Source: Bacteriovoracaceae bacterium
Lineage (GTDB): Bacteria; Bdellovibrionota; Bacteriovoracia; Bacteriovoracales; Bacteriovoracaceae
Length of the DNA: 64,000 nucleotides
Direction: 5' to 3'
NCBI GenBank assembly: GCA_020630335.1
Contig: JAHDBN010000005.1
Span: 1 to 64,000 of the forward strand
Of this stretch, positions 53,984-63,201 are shown piece by piece; position 1 is the stretch's first letter; each line of letters begins with the position of its first letter. The notes under the pieces are model-generated. The model was not told where the DNA came from, did no database searches, and saw only the letters and a program-made list of their open reading frames with translations. The translations under genes were made by a program, and so were the position numbers.

Positions 53984-55192
53984 CTAGAGTTTAAAAGCTA
54001 GATTTAAGCTAGCTGATTTTGCTGAAAATCTTGATGCCCAACCACCATTTTCTATTTCATAACCCATAGTTGCTGTCATAGGAGCGTTGAATGGATTTTC
54101 TATTGTAAGAGTTGCCCCGTAAGTATCGTATTTTTCATCTCCAACATATTCAGCATCTTGTGCCCAATCGTCAGTTTCTAAAGCATAACTTAGATCAAAA
54201 GTAATTTTATCTGTAATTGCAGTACTTAAGCTAGATTCAACTGTTAAGATCTCACCTCGAAGTGCTGAGTTTGATACTCTTTGCTCGTCGTATCTTCCAA
54301 TTTCAAATCCACCTTTTAGAGTGAACATTCCCATCTTAAATGTCCCCTTAAGTCCACCACCATAGATATATCTAAGGCTAGTTACTCCATCTGGAGATGC
54401 TCCCCAACCTGTAGTGAAGGCGTTTAATGTATCGTAATCTCTCACTTGAAATTCAAGAGGGATTTCAAATGAAACATTCTTAGATGCAATAAATTGATTT
54501 GTGATGGCTGCTGAATATCTTGTATGATCTGCTTCTTTTGTCGACATATTAGCAAAGTTAGGAGCTGGAATATTTCTGAAGTCAGGATAGTAGTTTGAAG
54601 AGTTGTTATATCTAATAACTTTCGCTTCTCCTGAGAGCTTATATTGAGGATCAATTAAAATACTCGCAAAAATATCTGCTTGAATCTTAGTATTTGTGTT
54701 ATCTCTTTTATAAGCTTCTTCAGCGTTATCACCATTTCGATCTCTCATTCTAATAGTATAACCTGTATTATAACTAGCATCTAAGTTCATTCCATAACTT
54801 AAGTTACCTTTCTGAGTCGCCAAAGATAGTTTATTACCAATACTACCAGACTTTAAAGTATCAGACTCAGGAAGATCTCCTCCCAAGAAGAAAGCAGCAC
54901 TTGCTTTTGGAGTTGTCGTTACATTAAAGCCAGCGAACTTTCCAACGTTAAACTTTTTATCCATAGATATTTCATTTAAAAATATATTCTGATCAGGAAT
55001 TTCAGTACCTCTAGAGAAAAAAGACCAAACTCCATGCACATTTGTTTTAAAAGTCGACTTAACACTTACATTTAGTGGGTTAACTTTTGGTGCTGTTGTT
55101 GGTGCTTCAAGTTTTCCTTCAACTACATTTGGGTCAGTCGAAGCAAATGTAAAACTTGCTAAAAACAAAGTAAATAATACAACGATATTCAT
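53984..55192 (-). CDS. outer-membrane barrel protein
   Basis: The 402-aa product has a signal peptide (1-17) and a long series of alternating amphipathic strands with aromatic girdles, ending SASLNLAFKL; the final hydrophobic residue is compatible with Bam insertion. No channel family was recognised. It has a single-gene transcript with the terminator at 53925, and a 181-nt upstream gap. Confidence 0.65.
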   Translation of the reverse strand: MNIVVLFTLFLASFTFASTDPNVVEGKLEAPTTAPKVNPLNVSVKSTFKTNVHGVWSFFSRGTEIPDQNIFLNEISMDKKFNVGKFAGFNVTTTPKASAAFFLGGDLPESDTLKSGSIGNKLSLATQKGNLSYGMNLDASYNTGYTIRMRDRNGDNAEEAYKRDNTNTKIQADIFASILIDPQYKLSGEAKVIRYNNSSNYYPDFRNIPAPNFANMSTKEADHTRYSAAITNQFIASKNVSFEIPLEFQVRDYDTLNAFTTGWGASPDGVTSLRYIYGGGLKGTFKMGMFTLKGGFEIGRYDEQRVSNSALRGEILTVESSLSTAITDKITFDLSYALETDDWAQDAEYVGDEKYDTYGATLTIENPFNAPMTATMGYEIENGGWASRFSAKSASLNLAFKL

Positions 55193-55373
55193 AATTTCTC
55201 CCTCTAGAAACTCTAGTGTTTTCCAAACACATTGATTTAAACAGGATAAATTTAGCTAAAAGATTATGCTCTGCCAATAAGTGCATATTGGGACTACATG
55301 GTTTTTTTTAGACTTAAGTACTTGAAATTATGTTGTCAAAAAAAATAAATGCTAAGAATTTCTATCAGGTCTA

Positions 55374-55592
55374 TTATTGAGCTGAAGTATCTTCGATTTT
55401 TTCTTCGATTTTAGATTTTTCTTCTTTTTTCTTTTTTACTAACTCTTCATCTTCAGAGACTTCTTCAGATGCTTCATCAATTAATTCTGAAAGATCATCT
55501 TCAGACACACTGGCAGCACCGCCACCACCTCCGCCAGAGGCCCAAATATTTAAAGAGCAGATAAGTGCAAGCATTAAAATTGATTTAATCAT
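55374..55592 (-). CDS. tiny secreted Gly-rich/acidic-basic protein
   Basis: The 72-aa product has a signal peptide ending in NIWA, a run of six Gly, then an acidic stretch (EDDLSELIDEASEEVSEDEE) and Lys/Glu repeats. No family recognised; it looks intrinsically disordered. AGGAGAAT before the start supports a real gene. Confidence 0.55.
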   Translation of the reverse strand: MIKSILMLALICSLNIWASGGGGGGAASVSEDDLSELIDEASEEVSEDEELVKKKKEEKSKIEEKIEDTSAQ

Positions 55593-55650
55593 ATGTATTC
55601 TCCTAAATATGTATTCGAAATCTAACTTATTATTGTTACATTTTAAATAG

Positions 55651-56358
55651 ATGTCTCAGAAAATGCTACTATCTATTGTTTATCCCGTTAAATCTTTAAA
55701 ACAAGACAAATTAGTCAACAAATGTCTCAAAAACTACAATTTTGATGATGTAGAGCAAATTATTGTTACTAGCGATAAAGAAGATCTAGAAAAAGTTTTC
55801 GCTGAAAACGTAACAATTATTATTAAGGGAACGAATTCTAGAGCAATACGACTAAATCATGGGATAAAAAATGCTCGGGGCGATATGATTTTATTACATC
55901 ACCCAAGAAGTCTTATAGAAAGAAAAGGTATAGAAGAGCTGTTAATGAAATCTAACGAGCTCGTTTGGGGAGCTTTTACTCATGCTTTCGATACATTAGG
56001 TTTTCTATATAAATTCACATCTTTTTACTCTAATAAGATAAGAGGTGATATGAGAAAAGTTTATTATCTCGATCATTGTATCTTTGCTAAGAAAAGAGTT
56101 TTAGAAGAGATTGGTTATGTGCCCGAGTTAGATATTTTTGAAGATACGGCCTTATGTGAAAAACTTAAAAAAATTGGTTCGGGTGAAAGACTTCATGCCA
56201 TCTCAACTACTGAAGCGATTAGGTTTGAAAAAAATGGTTTTTTCAGGCAAGCATTTTTAAATATGAAGCTTAAGTTTCAATATAGAAGAGGAAAGGATCA
56301 TCAAATGCTTAATAAAGAGTATGAGGAAAACTTGGAGCTGAATTCAGAATATGAGTAA
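55651..56358 (+). CDS. GT2-type glycosyltransferase, TIGR04283-like
   Basis: The 235-aa product matches the TIGR04283 group: NSRAIRLNHGIKNARGDMILLHHP, LDHCIFAKKRVLEEIGYVPELDIFEDTALCEKLKK, and IRFEKNGFFRQAFLNMKLKFQYRRG. The DxD is in an altered form. It overlaps the DUF2064 gene by 8 nt; the two families are commonly neighbours. They are named for arsenosugar clusters, but no arsenic methyltransferase or radical-SAM gene is here. Confidence 0.75.
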   Translation: MSQKMLLSIVYPVKSLKQDKLVNKCLKNYNFDDVEQIIVTSDKEDLEKVFAENVTIIIKGTNSRAIRLNHGIKNARGDMILLHHPRSLIERKGIEELLMKSNELVWGAFTHAFDTLGFLYKFTSFYSNKIRGDMRKVYYLDHCIFAKKRVLEEIGYVPELDIFEDTALCEKLKKIGSGERLHAISTTEAIRFEKNGFFRQAFLNMKLKFQYRRGKDHQMLNKEYEENLELNSEYE

Positions 56359-56980
56359 ATGCTTAATAGTTTTTTCAAAATATTATGATGATGTTTCTTC
56401 TAAGACTCGTTTAAGAGCTTCAATGAATTCCAAAATAGTTGATGAGTTTAACAGAAATTGTTTTGAGGTAATAAAAGAAAAAACTGTTATGTATGATACG
56501 CTTTGGTCTATTCAATCCAAAGGAAGTACCAAACATGTCGATTATAAAAATCTCAATGTTTATTTTCAAAAAAAACACAACTTAGGAGACATTATCGTTG
56601 AGTCACTTTTAGTCTTAAGAGATCAATATGAAAGAATTGGAATTTTAGGAACAGATACACCACATCTTGATGAATCAATCTTTGAAAATGATTTTGAATA
56701 TTATTTATCTAAAAGTGATGATGGAGGGTTTTATTACTTCGGATTTCCTTCAAGTATAGATTTAAGTATTTTTTCTAATATTCGATATTCCACTGGATTT
56801 ACAAGTGATGATCTCGCTAGCAGATTAGAGAGTGCTGGAGTAAACCTTAAATATGGAGAAGACTTATTTGATATTGATATTGAAAAAGATTTGTATCGAT
56901 TAAAAGAATTCTATGAAGGGAAAAAGATAAATCTTGAATCAGAGAAAAAACTAGTCAGTTTTCTTGAGGGGAAAATTTGA
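56351..56980 (+). CDS. DUF2064/TIGR04282-like nucleotidyl or glycosyltransferase
   Basis: The 209-aa product has the GT-A-like LGTDTPHLDESIF and SKSDDGGFYYFGF motifs of DUF2064, which stand for a GTD(S/T)P and EDGGY box. The family is thought to be a glycosyl- or nucleotidyltransferase. It overlaps both neighbours by a few bases. A role in surface glycan or glycolipid synthesis with the flanking GTs is inferred. Confidence 0.8.
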   Translation: MSKCLIVFSKYYDDVSSKTRLRASMNSKIVDEFNRNCFEVIKEKTVMYDTLWSIQSKGSTKHVDYKNLNVYFQKKHNLGDIIVESLLVLRDQYERIGILGTDTPHLDESIFENDFEYYLSKSDDGGFYYFGFPSSIDLSIFSNIRYSTGFTSDDLASRLESAGVNLKYGEDLFDIDIEKDLYRLKEFYEGKKINLESEKKLVSFLEGKI

Positions 56981-57669
56981 AAAGAGTTGTGATTATTCCA
57001 GTTTATAACGAAGAAAAGAGTCTTCCTTTTGTTTTAAAGGACTTATTGAAACTTAAACTCGATGAAATCATTGTTGTTGATAATGCTTCAAGTGATGAGA
57101 GTAAAAAGATTATTCTTGAACATCATGTAAGTTATCTTTACGAATCTAGGGCCGGATACGGAAGTGCGTGTTTAAAAGGCCTTGATTATGTATATTCTAA
57201 ATATCAAGAAGATATTAGTATCGGGTTTATAGATGGAGATTATTCTGATCATCCAGAAGATTTGTTAAAACTTTTTTCTAAAATTGATGATGGATATGAC
57301 TTTGTTCTTGGATCTCGTTTACTAGGAAAGAGTGAGAAGGGAGCACTTCTCATTCATGCCAAATTAGGTAATAAGTTTGCCTGCTTTGTCATGAGCTTAC
57401 TTTACCCTCGTGGTTATAAGTTTAGTGACTTAGGGCCAATGAGAGTCATTAAGAAATCTAAACTTTTGAAACTAGGTATGGTTGATACAAACTTTGGCTG
57501 GACAATAGAAATGCAGCTTAAGGCATTAAGAGATAAATTAAAAATTTCAGAGCTACCAGCTAGTTATAAAAAAAGAATAGGGCAATCAAAGATTTCAGGA
57601 ACTTTAGTTGGCTCTTTGAAAGCATCCATTAAAATACTATATTCTCTTTATCTTTATTCTAGAAAATAA
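56977..57669 (+). CDS. GT2 polyprenyl-phosphate glycosyltransferase (DPM-like)
   Basis: The 230-aa product has VIIPVYNEEKSLPFVL, IIVVDNASSDES, FIDGDYSDHPEDL with the catalytic DxD, and FVLGSRLLGKSEKGA, the order of the dolichyl-phosphate mannose synthase group. It would load a sugar on a lipid phosphate for the membrane GT encoded on the other strand at 57637. The 3' ends overlap by 33 nt. Confidence 0.85.
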   Translation: MKRVVIIPVYNEEKSLPFVLKDLLKLKLDEIIVVDNASSDESKKIILEHHVSYLYESRAGYGSACLKGLDYVYSKYQEDISIGFIDGDYSDHPEDLLKLFSKIDDGYDFVLGSRLLGKSEKGALLIHAKLGNKFACFVMSLLYPRGYKFSDLGPMRVIKKSKLLKLGMVDTNFGWTIEMQLKALRDKLKISELPASYKKRIGQSKISGTLVGSLKASIKILYSLYLYSRK

Positions 57670-58815
57670 ATAAAATATAAAAACCCCGTGAGTCAGAAGT
57701 GAAATAAGAAGCTCTAGGTTTTGATATTCAAAGTTTATATACCCTAAAAAAGGAGTGAGGGAATAAAGAACTAAATACTTATCTTTTGCTAGATAAGCAG
57801 GAATAAATAACCAAATACCATACCAAGGATTATAGACATGAGCACAGAAAAAGAGCAGAGCAAATATAAATGCAATGGCTTGGTTAAATCCGAGTTTATT
57901 ATTTTTGTATTGAAGTAATGTGAAGATATAGAATAAAGCAAAGATGAGTCTTGCTATGTTTTTACTTGTTTGATGGCTTAGATTAAAGTGTAGAAAATAC
58001 TCATAGAGCCCAGCATTCCATTTCCAGTTTTTGATAAAAGATAAACTTCCAGCATCTTGTGTTTGTAAGACAGGAATGAAGTAAAAGAACACAGCTGATA
58101 AAAGTACTAGCCATAAAATTATTTTCATTGCTTGAGCTTTGTTTCTGAGCCATAAAAAGGGAATTATTAAACCACTAAGTAATTTAGTGAAAAAAGATGC
58201 GAGAAATGAAGCAAAGCCCTGGTTTTTAGATAACAGAAAGTAAGCAAATAGAAATGCTGCAAGCAAATCAATATGCACTGATTGAACAAACTCTTTTAAT
58301 AACATCATTGAGAGCAAAGATAATTGAAAATAATCGATATGCTTTTTCATTAAAAAATGCATAAGAGCCATTGAGAGCAAAAGAAAGAGAAACTGATTAA
58401 TGACGAGCATGTATTGATAAGAGAAGGAGGAAAAAGTTCTCCAAAATAATAAGGCCAGGGGCGGATAAATAGTTGTGAGTTTATTATAGGCAATAAGAGA
58501 TCTCTCAGGGTAGTTAATAAAATCCAAGCTTGAATGAACAGGTGGCTTTAGGTAAGGGTTTTCTAAGTGAGAGAGAACTTTTCCTTCCCAAAAATATCGA
58601 TACTGATCGTTTTCTAAAAGTGGAGAAGATCCAAGAAGGAGCAAGCCAGAGATAAAAAATGATATGAGGAAATTTTTAGGAGTAATGTGTTTTTTTGAAT
58701 AATAAAAAAATAACGAGAAACTTAAGCATACTAAAACATAAGCCAAGCTGGATTTTTCTAAATGGTCTAAAGCTCTTAAGATAATAGAAAATAAAGGTAA
58801 TAATATTAGAATCAC
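57637..58815 (-). CDS. polytopic membrane glycosyltransferase (GT-C/GT87-like)
   Basis: The 392-aa product has ten or more transmembrane helices with an early periplasmic-loop block LENDQYRYFWEGKVL and PYLKPP, where the Asp and the aromatic cluster resemble the catalytic loop of GT-C polyprenyl-sugar-using enzymes. It starts with GTG 58815. It very likely uses the product of the DPM-like gene that it converges with. Confidence 0.7.
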   Translation of the reverse strand: MILILLPLFSIILRALDHLEKSSLAYVLVCLSFSLFFYYSKKHITPKNFLISFFISGLLLLGSSPLLENDQYRYFWEGKVLSHLENPYLKPPVHSSLDFINYPERSLIAYNKLTTIYPPLALLFWRTFSSFSYQYMLVINQFLFLLLSMALMHFLMKKHIDYFQLSLLSMMLLKEFVQSVHIDLLAAFLFAYFLLSKNQGFASFLASFFTKLLSGLIIPFLWLRNKAQAMKIILWLVLLSAVFFYFIPVLQTQDAGSLSFIKNWKWNAGLYEYFLHFNLSHQTSKNIARLIFALFYIFTLLQYKNNKLGFNQAIAFIFALLFFCAHVYNPWYGIWLFIPAYLAKDKYLVLYSLTPFLGYINFEYQNLELLISLLTHGVFIFYLFSRIKIKRI

Positions 58816-59095
58816 GAAAGTTATTCTAATAAAATAGGCCTAAAAGTAAAACTCTTAGGCCCATTTTGGGGAAGGGCAAGAGGAATCACCATTATGGCGA
58901 TTCCTTTAAGGGGTCCCTATATATTGTTTTTATGAGTCACAAGTTCTTCCTTTTTCATGGTGGTGATCTCGCTCATTCCCTATATTTAGTTTAAAGTAAA
59001 ACAAGAGATTATTTGGTTTATGATTCAGATTTTTTTCTTCTCTTTAGTAAAATTGGGTACTTACAAATATTTTAAAAAAATAAGAGGGAATGAAA

Positions 59096-59188
59096 ATGCC
59101 ACAAAAAATAGTCAATTTTCTTAATGAAGGAATAAGTAGTCTTAGAAGCTCGTATTTCTCAAAAGTATTAAGATCTTCCTTGATATAA
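59096..59188 (+). CDS. possible 30-aa peptide (MPQKIVNFLNEGISSLRSS...)
   Basis: ATG 59096 has a good AGAGGGA ribosome site 7 nt upstream and runs 30 codons to TAA inside repeat copy 1. It may be a truncated 5' end of a former gene cut by the duplication, a real small protein, or chance. Low confidence. Confidence 0.25.
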   Translation: MPQKIVNFLNEGISSLRSSYFSKVLRSSLI

Positions 59189-59290
59189 GTTAATGCTTGA
59201 TAAATCTCTTTATGATAAATTTTTCAGTATAAATTGATTTAGAGTAATTTGAAGGGGAATTATTAAGCTTGAATTCAACCAAAAAACATA
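59149..59290 (+). repeat. direct repeat copy 1 (defective epimerase 5' region)
   Basis: Matches 60518-60659 at 135 of 142 positions, offset 1369. It includes the leader and ribosome site (GAAGGGGAA) of the epimerase gene, but where the true copy has ATG (60647) this one has ACC (59278-59280: A, C, C), and the coding frame then diverges after AAAAAACATA. Confidence 0.9.
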
Positions 59291-59370
59291 GTAATTGCTT
59301 ACCCACTTTTAAAAACCTTTTGAGATTTTCTCTGCTCTCTTACTTATGATACTTACTTCATGGAGCGCGA

Positions 59371-60249
59371 TCAATAATGACAACTAAAAGGATCCCTGAG
59401 AAAATTTTCATCAAAATCTATTAGTATTGTTGCTAAGCATGAAGGATTAGGAGTTCTATTAAGTCTAACCCCTGTTATAATTGAAATTCCATCATCAATA
59501 CTAAATGGAGTCGAAGACTGAACAGAAGCTATACTGGGCCAGCCCAAAGAAGATAAAATAGCATTTATTTCATTTAGATAGTCTATCCCATTGATAAAAC
59601 CTGTGATTGAATTACTTACTATAACAGGAGAATTAAACGGATAGTAGATTCCTTGCACAGTAATTCCTAGCGCAGTTTCATCATGATAATACAGACCAAA
59701 TGGGCATGTAATAGAGGTGTATGATATATCTAAGTCACAGAAGAGTTCTTTTATATCAGTAATTTCTTCTAAATCATTTCCATCATCACTAGGGTCTTCT
59801 AAGTCACCAATGGGAGCTTCGACTATATTTTCTATGATGCCGGCATCTGTCATTATTTCACATGCCAGAAATAAATCAGCTTGTTCTCCTACGGAGATGG
59901 TTCCAATGTTCCACAATCCTGTTGTTGGATTGAAAGTTCCTGAAAAAGTAGAATGAGAAATATAGTCAGAACCAGCTGGACACAAATCAGACATAAAAAC
60001 ATTTGTATTTTCACTTGGACCAAGATTACTGACCTCTAAATGATACATTATTTGATCTCCTAGCTCTGCTTCACATGGGTCTACTGAACAATCTCCATCT
60101 CCAATAATTGTGTCTAAACTCTTAGAGGTAATTAGATCAGATAGTTTTTCAGTAGAAGTTTTATTTTCTTCTCCATCAAACAAGTGAGCATTTTCATTAT
60201 TACAAGATGTAATGAATAAAGTTAATATAAGAGTAAATAATTTTTTCAT
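59371..60249 (-). CDS. lipoprotein with one DUF11 (CARDB-like) domain
   Basis: The 292-aa product has a lipobox (TLFITSCNN). A DUF11 repeat is at about 60-145 (GDQIMYHLEVSNLGPSENTNVFMSDLCPAGSDYI and NPTTGLWNIGTISVGEQADL), unusual in having cysteines. The rest (about 160-292) has further cysteines (CDLDIS, ITCPFG, SCLATI, FSCHY) and no family match. DUF11 repeats are found in surface adhesins. It lies between the two copies of the 142-bp repeat. Confidence 0.75.
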   Translation of the reverse strand: MKKLFTLILTLFITSCNNENAHLFDGEENKTSTEKLSDLITSKSLDTIIGDGDCSVDPCEAELGDQIMYHLEVSNLGPSENTNVFMSDLCPAGSDYISHSTFSGTFNPTTGLWNIGTISVGEQADLFLACEIMTDAGIIENIVEAPIGDLEDPSDDGNDLEEITDIKELFCDLDISYTSITCPFGLYYHDETALGITVQGIYYPFNSPVIVSNSITGFINGIDYLNEINAILSSLGWPSIASVQSSTPFSIDDGISIITGVRLNRTPNPSCLATILIDFDENFLRDPFSCHY

Positions 60250-60646
60250 CTAGTTCCCCTTATCGATATTGTATGCAAACTCTAGTAAGTGGTAATCTTT
60301 TTACATTACTCTTCTTATCGTCAACTCACTTTCTATCTTTAATATTTATTACTACAGCGCGATTTTGTCGTATGAAGTTTACACAGGGAATTTGACGGTC
60401 ACAGCGCATCAATTATCAATAATCAATAGTTTAACTATCAATTATTGGGAGGATGCAAAAGGTGATTATTATGATTTCAATCTTATTTTTTCATCAAGAA
60501 ATAAGAATCCTTAGGGGCTAGTATTTAACAAAAGTATTAAGATCTTCCTTGATATAAGTTAATGCTTGATAAATCTCTTTATGATAAATTTTTCAGTATA
60601 AAGTGATTTAGAGTAATTTGAAGGGGAATGATTAAGCTTGAATTCA
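60250..60646. other. 397-bp intergenic region with repeat copy 2
   Basis: The first part holds AT-rich, partly self-complementary sequence (CAATAATCAATAG near 60417-60450) without a clear terminator. The last 130 bp are the repeat copy 2, the natural leader of the epimerase gene. Confidence 0.4.
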
Positions 60647-60659
60647 ATGAAAAAACATA
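60518..60659 (+). repeat. direct repeat copy 2 (functional epimerase 5' region)
   Basis: The matching copy of 59149-59290; it runs into the epimerase start codon and its first four codons. Confidence 0.9.
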
Positions 60660-61666
60660 AAGTACTTATAACTGGAGCTAATGGATTTATAGCTAGCCAC
60701 CTTGTAGAGAAGTTACAAGAAAGTAATAGCTTTGAAGTTTTTCTGACATCACGATCTTCGTTGAAACGCAGAAACTTTCCGCCTAAGAATTTCATTCAAG
60801 CAGACATAAGCAGTAAGGAAGATATTAGTAAAATCTTAGAGGGGATCGAAGAGATTGATACCGTAGTTCATCTTGCAGGAAGGACAGGATTGTCTAATAT
60901 TAAAAAGAAGTTCCAAAAAATAAATGTAGATGGAACACAAAATATTGTTGAGATAGCTCAGAAACTTAGTTGCAAAAATTTTATATTCATCTCAAGTCCA
61001 AGTGTTTATTTGAGTTCTCAAAATAAAAAAGAAATAAAAGAAGATGATATACCTGCTCGATTTTTAACACATTATGCTGAGTCGAAATTTAATGCGGAAC
61101 AATTTTTAATGCTAAACAATTCTTTGAACTTTCAAAAGATGATTATATTGAGACCAGGTACGGTGTTCGGACCAGGCAATTTAGTTTTACTAAATACTAT
61201 AAAAAATTTAATAAAAAAAAGAACATTACTAGTTTTAAAGAAACCTGAAGCGAGTACGAGTGTAACTGGAATACAAAATATGGTTTATGCTATTTTAGTT
61301 TCCATTAAGTCCAACCTGAAAGGGAACCATGTGTTTAATATCGCAAATAAAGAAGAAGTTCAGATGAGTGGATTATTTAGAAGAATTTTAGAGAGAAGGA
61401 AAGTGCCGTTTAAAGAAGTATATCTTCCATTTGCTTTATTATTTTATCCCTTAAAGGTTTTGTCGTGGGTGAAAAGTTTTTTGAGAATAGATGATGAATC
61501 TGTACTGCATCCCTATATTGCATGCAACTTAGGAAGAGATAAGACGCTTTCTATAGCGAAAGCGTCTAAAGAATTAGGGTATGAGCCTTCTTTTACACTT
61601 GAGAGTGAATTTGAAGTGTTTTTAGAGTGGTTAGATAAAAGGATTGATTCCAATGAGCTTTCTTAA
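60647..61666 (+). CDS. NAD-dependent epimerase/dehydratase (extended SDR)
   Basis: From ATG 60647 the 339-aa product begins MKKHKVLITGANGFIASHL, with the GxxGxxG loop, then VHLAGRTG, SSPSVY, and HYAESKFNAEQ (YxxxK), RPGTVFGPG. It is a sugar- or sterol-type extended SDR. TTG 60638 lies at a better distance from GAAGGGGAA (60620-60628) than the ATG, so it could also be the true start. It overlaps the GH3 gene by 14 nt. Confidence 0.85.
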   Translation: MKKHKVLITGANGFIASHLVEKLQESNSFEVFLTSRSSLKRRNFPPKNFIQADISSKEDISKILEGIEEIDTVVHLAGRTGLSNIKKKFQKINVDGTQNIVEIAQKLSCKNFIFISSPSVYLSSQNKKEIKEDDIPARFLTHYAESKFNAEQFLMLNNSLNFQKMIILRPGTVFGPGNLVLLNTIKNLIKKRTLLVLKKPEASTSVTGIQNMVYAILVSIKSNLKGNHVFNIANKEEVQMSGLFRRILERRKVPFKEVYLPFALLFYPLKVLSWVKSFLRIDDESVLHPYIACNLGRDKTLSIAKASKELGYEPSFTLESEFEVFLEWLDKRIDSNELS

Positions 61667-63194
61667 CTCTTGCTTGAAGTGGGGAACGAGGTTGCAAGCA
61701 AAAAAGTTTGAATCTAGTTGTCGGAATATTGAAGAGGTTTTTAAAAAGAATTGGGAAAAGACAATCTCTACTCTCATTTTTGATGATTCCTATTGGGGCA
61801 AGAAAGGTTATTCAAGAAAGTCGAAATTAGAAGATTTTCCCATTTCAAATTATGAGCAGTACGAAAAAGTTATTCAAGAAAGTATGAGAACTGGAATAAG
61901 CAAGCTTAATAATGAAAAAATTCTTTTTGCGGCAATGACTTCAGGAACAAATGGAACAATGAAGCCGTTTTTAATTACTAATAAATATAAGAAGCAATAT
62001 CAATTAGTTACTGGACCGACTGTTCATTATCTCACTAAAAAATATGATATAGGAAAAGGGAAGTTTTTGTATTTAATTAGTTTAAGCTCTGCTAGTTTTA
62101 TAAAAGCAAACGTACGAACTGGGACTATTGGTAATTTTACATATAAAACATTACCTTTTTATTTAAAGTTTTTTTACTCTATACCATTTCATGTTTTTAC
62201 TTCAAAAGAGAAGTTTAAAAAGTATGCTTATCACTACGCTGTTGCCGCAGACATGTCAGCGATATTTTCTGTAACCCCACCTATAGCAATTAATTTTTTA
62301 TCTCAAGTTTTTACTCACTTATCTGAAATAATAGATGATTTATTAGATGAGAACTTTATTAAGAAATCTGGGATAGCGCTTTCAAAAGAAAGACGCATAT
62401 TCCTTAAGGAGTTAAAATCTAGCAATAACATTCAAGGGATTGATTTATGGCCTAAACTTCTAACCATGACAACATGGACTACATCTGTGTGCAAACTTTC
62501 TTTACCGAAACTAAAATCTTTATTAAATGAAAAGGTAAAAGTTGTGGATGGGATTTATTCAGCAACGGAAGGGTGGGTAACGGTCCAAAATAATTTGGAT
62601 CAAGAAGGATGTACTTACCATCCAGGAGGAACTCTTTTGGAATTCATACCCGAAGGAGAAGAACTTATCGCTGGAAACATCATAAAACCTTGGGAGTTGG
62701 AAGAAGGGAAATGTTATGAGATTTTATTTACTAATGTAATGGGCCTTGTTCGTTACCGAATCGGAGACGTCGTAAAGTGCAATGGTTTTTTTGCCAGAAG
62801 CCCAATCTTAGTTTTTTCACATAAAACATCGGCTAGTATTTCATTGGGTATTATTCGCTTAAGTGAAGGTGAATTAATAGAAGCTACACTAGGCTTTGTG
62901 AAGAAATTTCAAGACATAAGTTATTTTTTTTCCTTCTCTCAGGATGGATTATCTCTAGGGATTTATTTTTATTGCAAAGATGATAACTATGATAGTAACG
63001 ATTTAAATAACACATTACTTGAAATTGAAGAAAAGTTGCAAGAAATAAGCTTAGATTATAAAAAGGAAAGAGCAAATGGTACAATTAAGCCTTTGCAGTT
63101 TTATAGATTAAAAATTGAAGAAAAGTATTTCGTTACAGACGAAACGGGACAAAGAAAACCTCGCTTGATTATTAATGAGAGAATAGAAATCTAA
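61653..63194 (+). CDS. GH3-family acyl-adenylating enzyme
   Basis: The 513-aa product from ATG 61653 has AAMTSGTNGTMKPF (the GH3 phosphate loop), YSATEGWVTVQNN and LVRYRIGDVVKC, the order of plant-type GH3 acyl-acid-amido synthetases of the ANL superfamily. Such enzymes activate an acyl acid as adenylate and couple it to an amine. Bacterial GH3 proteins are little known. It overlaps the epimerase gene and precedes the acyltransferase gene by 7 nt. Confidence 0.85.
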   Translation: MSFLNSCLKWGTRLQAKKFESSCRNIEEVFKKNWEKTISTLIFDDSYWGKKGYSRKSKLEDFPISNYEQYEKVIQESMRTGISKLNNEKILFAAMTSGTNGTMKPFLITNKYKKQYQLVTGPTVHYLTKKYDIGKGKFLYLISLSSASFIKANVRTGTIGNFTYKTLPFYLKFFYSIPFHVFTSKEKFKKYAYHYAVAADMSAIFSVTPPIAINFLSQVFTHLSEIIDDLLDENFIKKSGIALSKERRIFLKELKSSNNIQGIDLWPKLLTMTTWTTSVCKLSLPKLKSLLNEKVKVVDGIYSATEGWVTVQNNLDQEGCTYHPGGTLLEFIPEGEELIAGNIIKPWELEEGKCYEILFTNVMGLVRYRIGDVVKCNGFFARSPILVFSHKTSASISLGIIRLSEGELIEATLGFVKKFQDISYFFSFSQDGLSLGIYFYCKDDNYDSNDLNNTLLEIEEKLQEISLDYKKERANGTIKPLQFYRLKIEEKYFVTDETGQRKPRLIINERIEI

Positions 63195-63201
63195 ACTAAA
63201 G

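Larger units (their letters stand above)
58816..59370. other. 555-bp intergenic region with hairpins, a mini-ORF and repeat copy 1
   Basis: It contains GGCCTAA/TTAGGCC (58837-58860, read on either strand) just before the membrane GT, GGAATCACC/GGCGATTCC (58881-58903), a possible 30-codon frame at 59096-59188 with AGAGGGA before it, and repeat copy 1 (59149-59290). No larger gene is supported. Confidence 0.5.

Noticed and set aside
58837-58903. Two hairpins upstream of the membrane GT as terminators
   Set aside because: No gene ends there in the matching direction and the T runs are poor; kept only as a note in the intergenic entry.
59149-60659. Insertion sequence or transposon suggested by the flanking repeats
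   Set aside because: No transposase, no terminal inverted repeats; the repeat is a copy of a gene leader.
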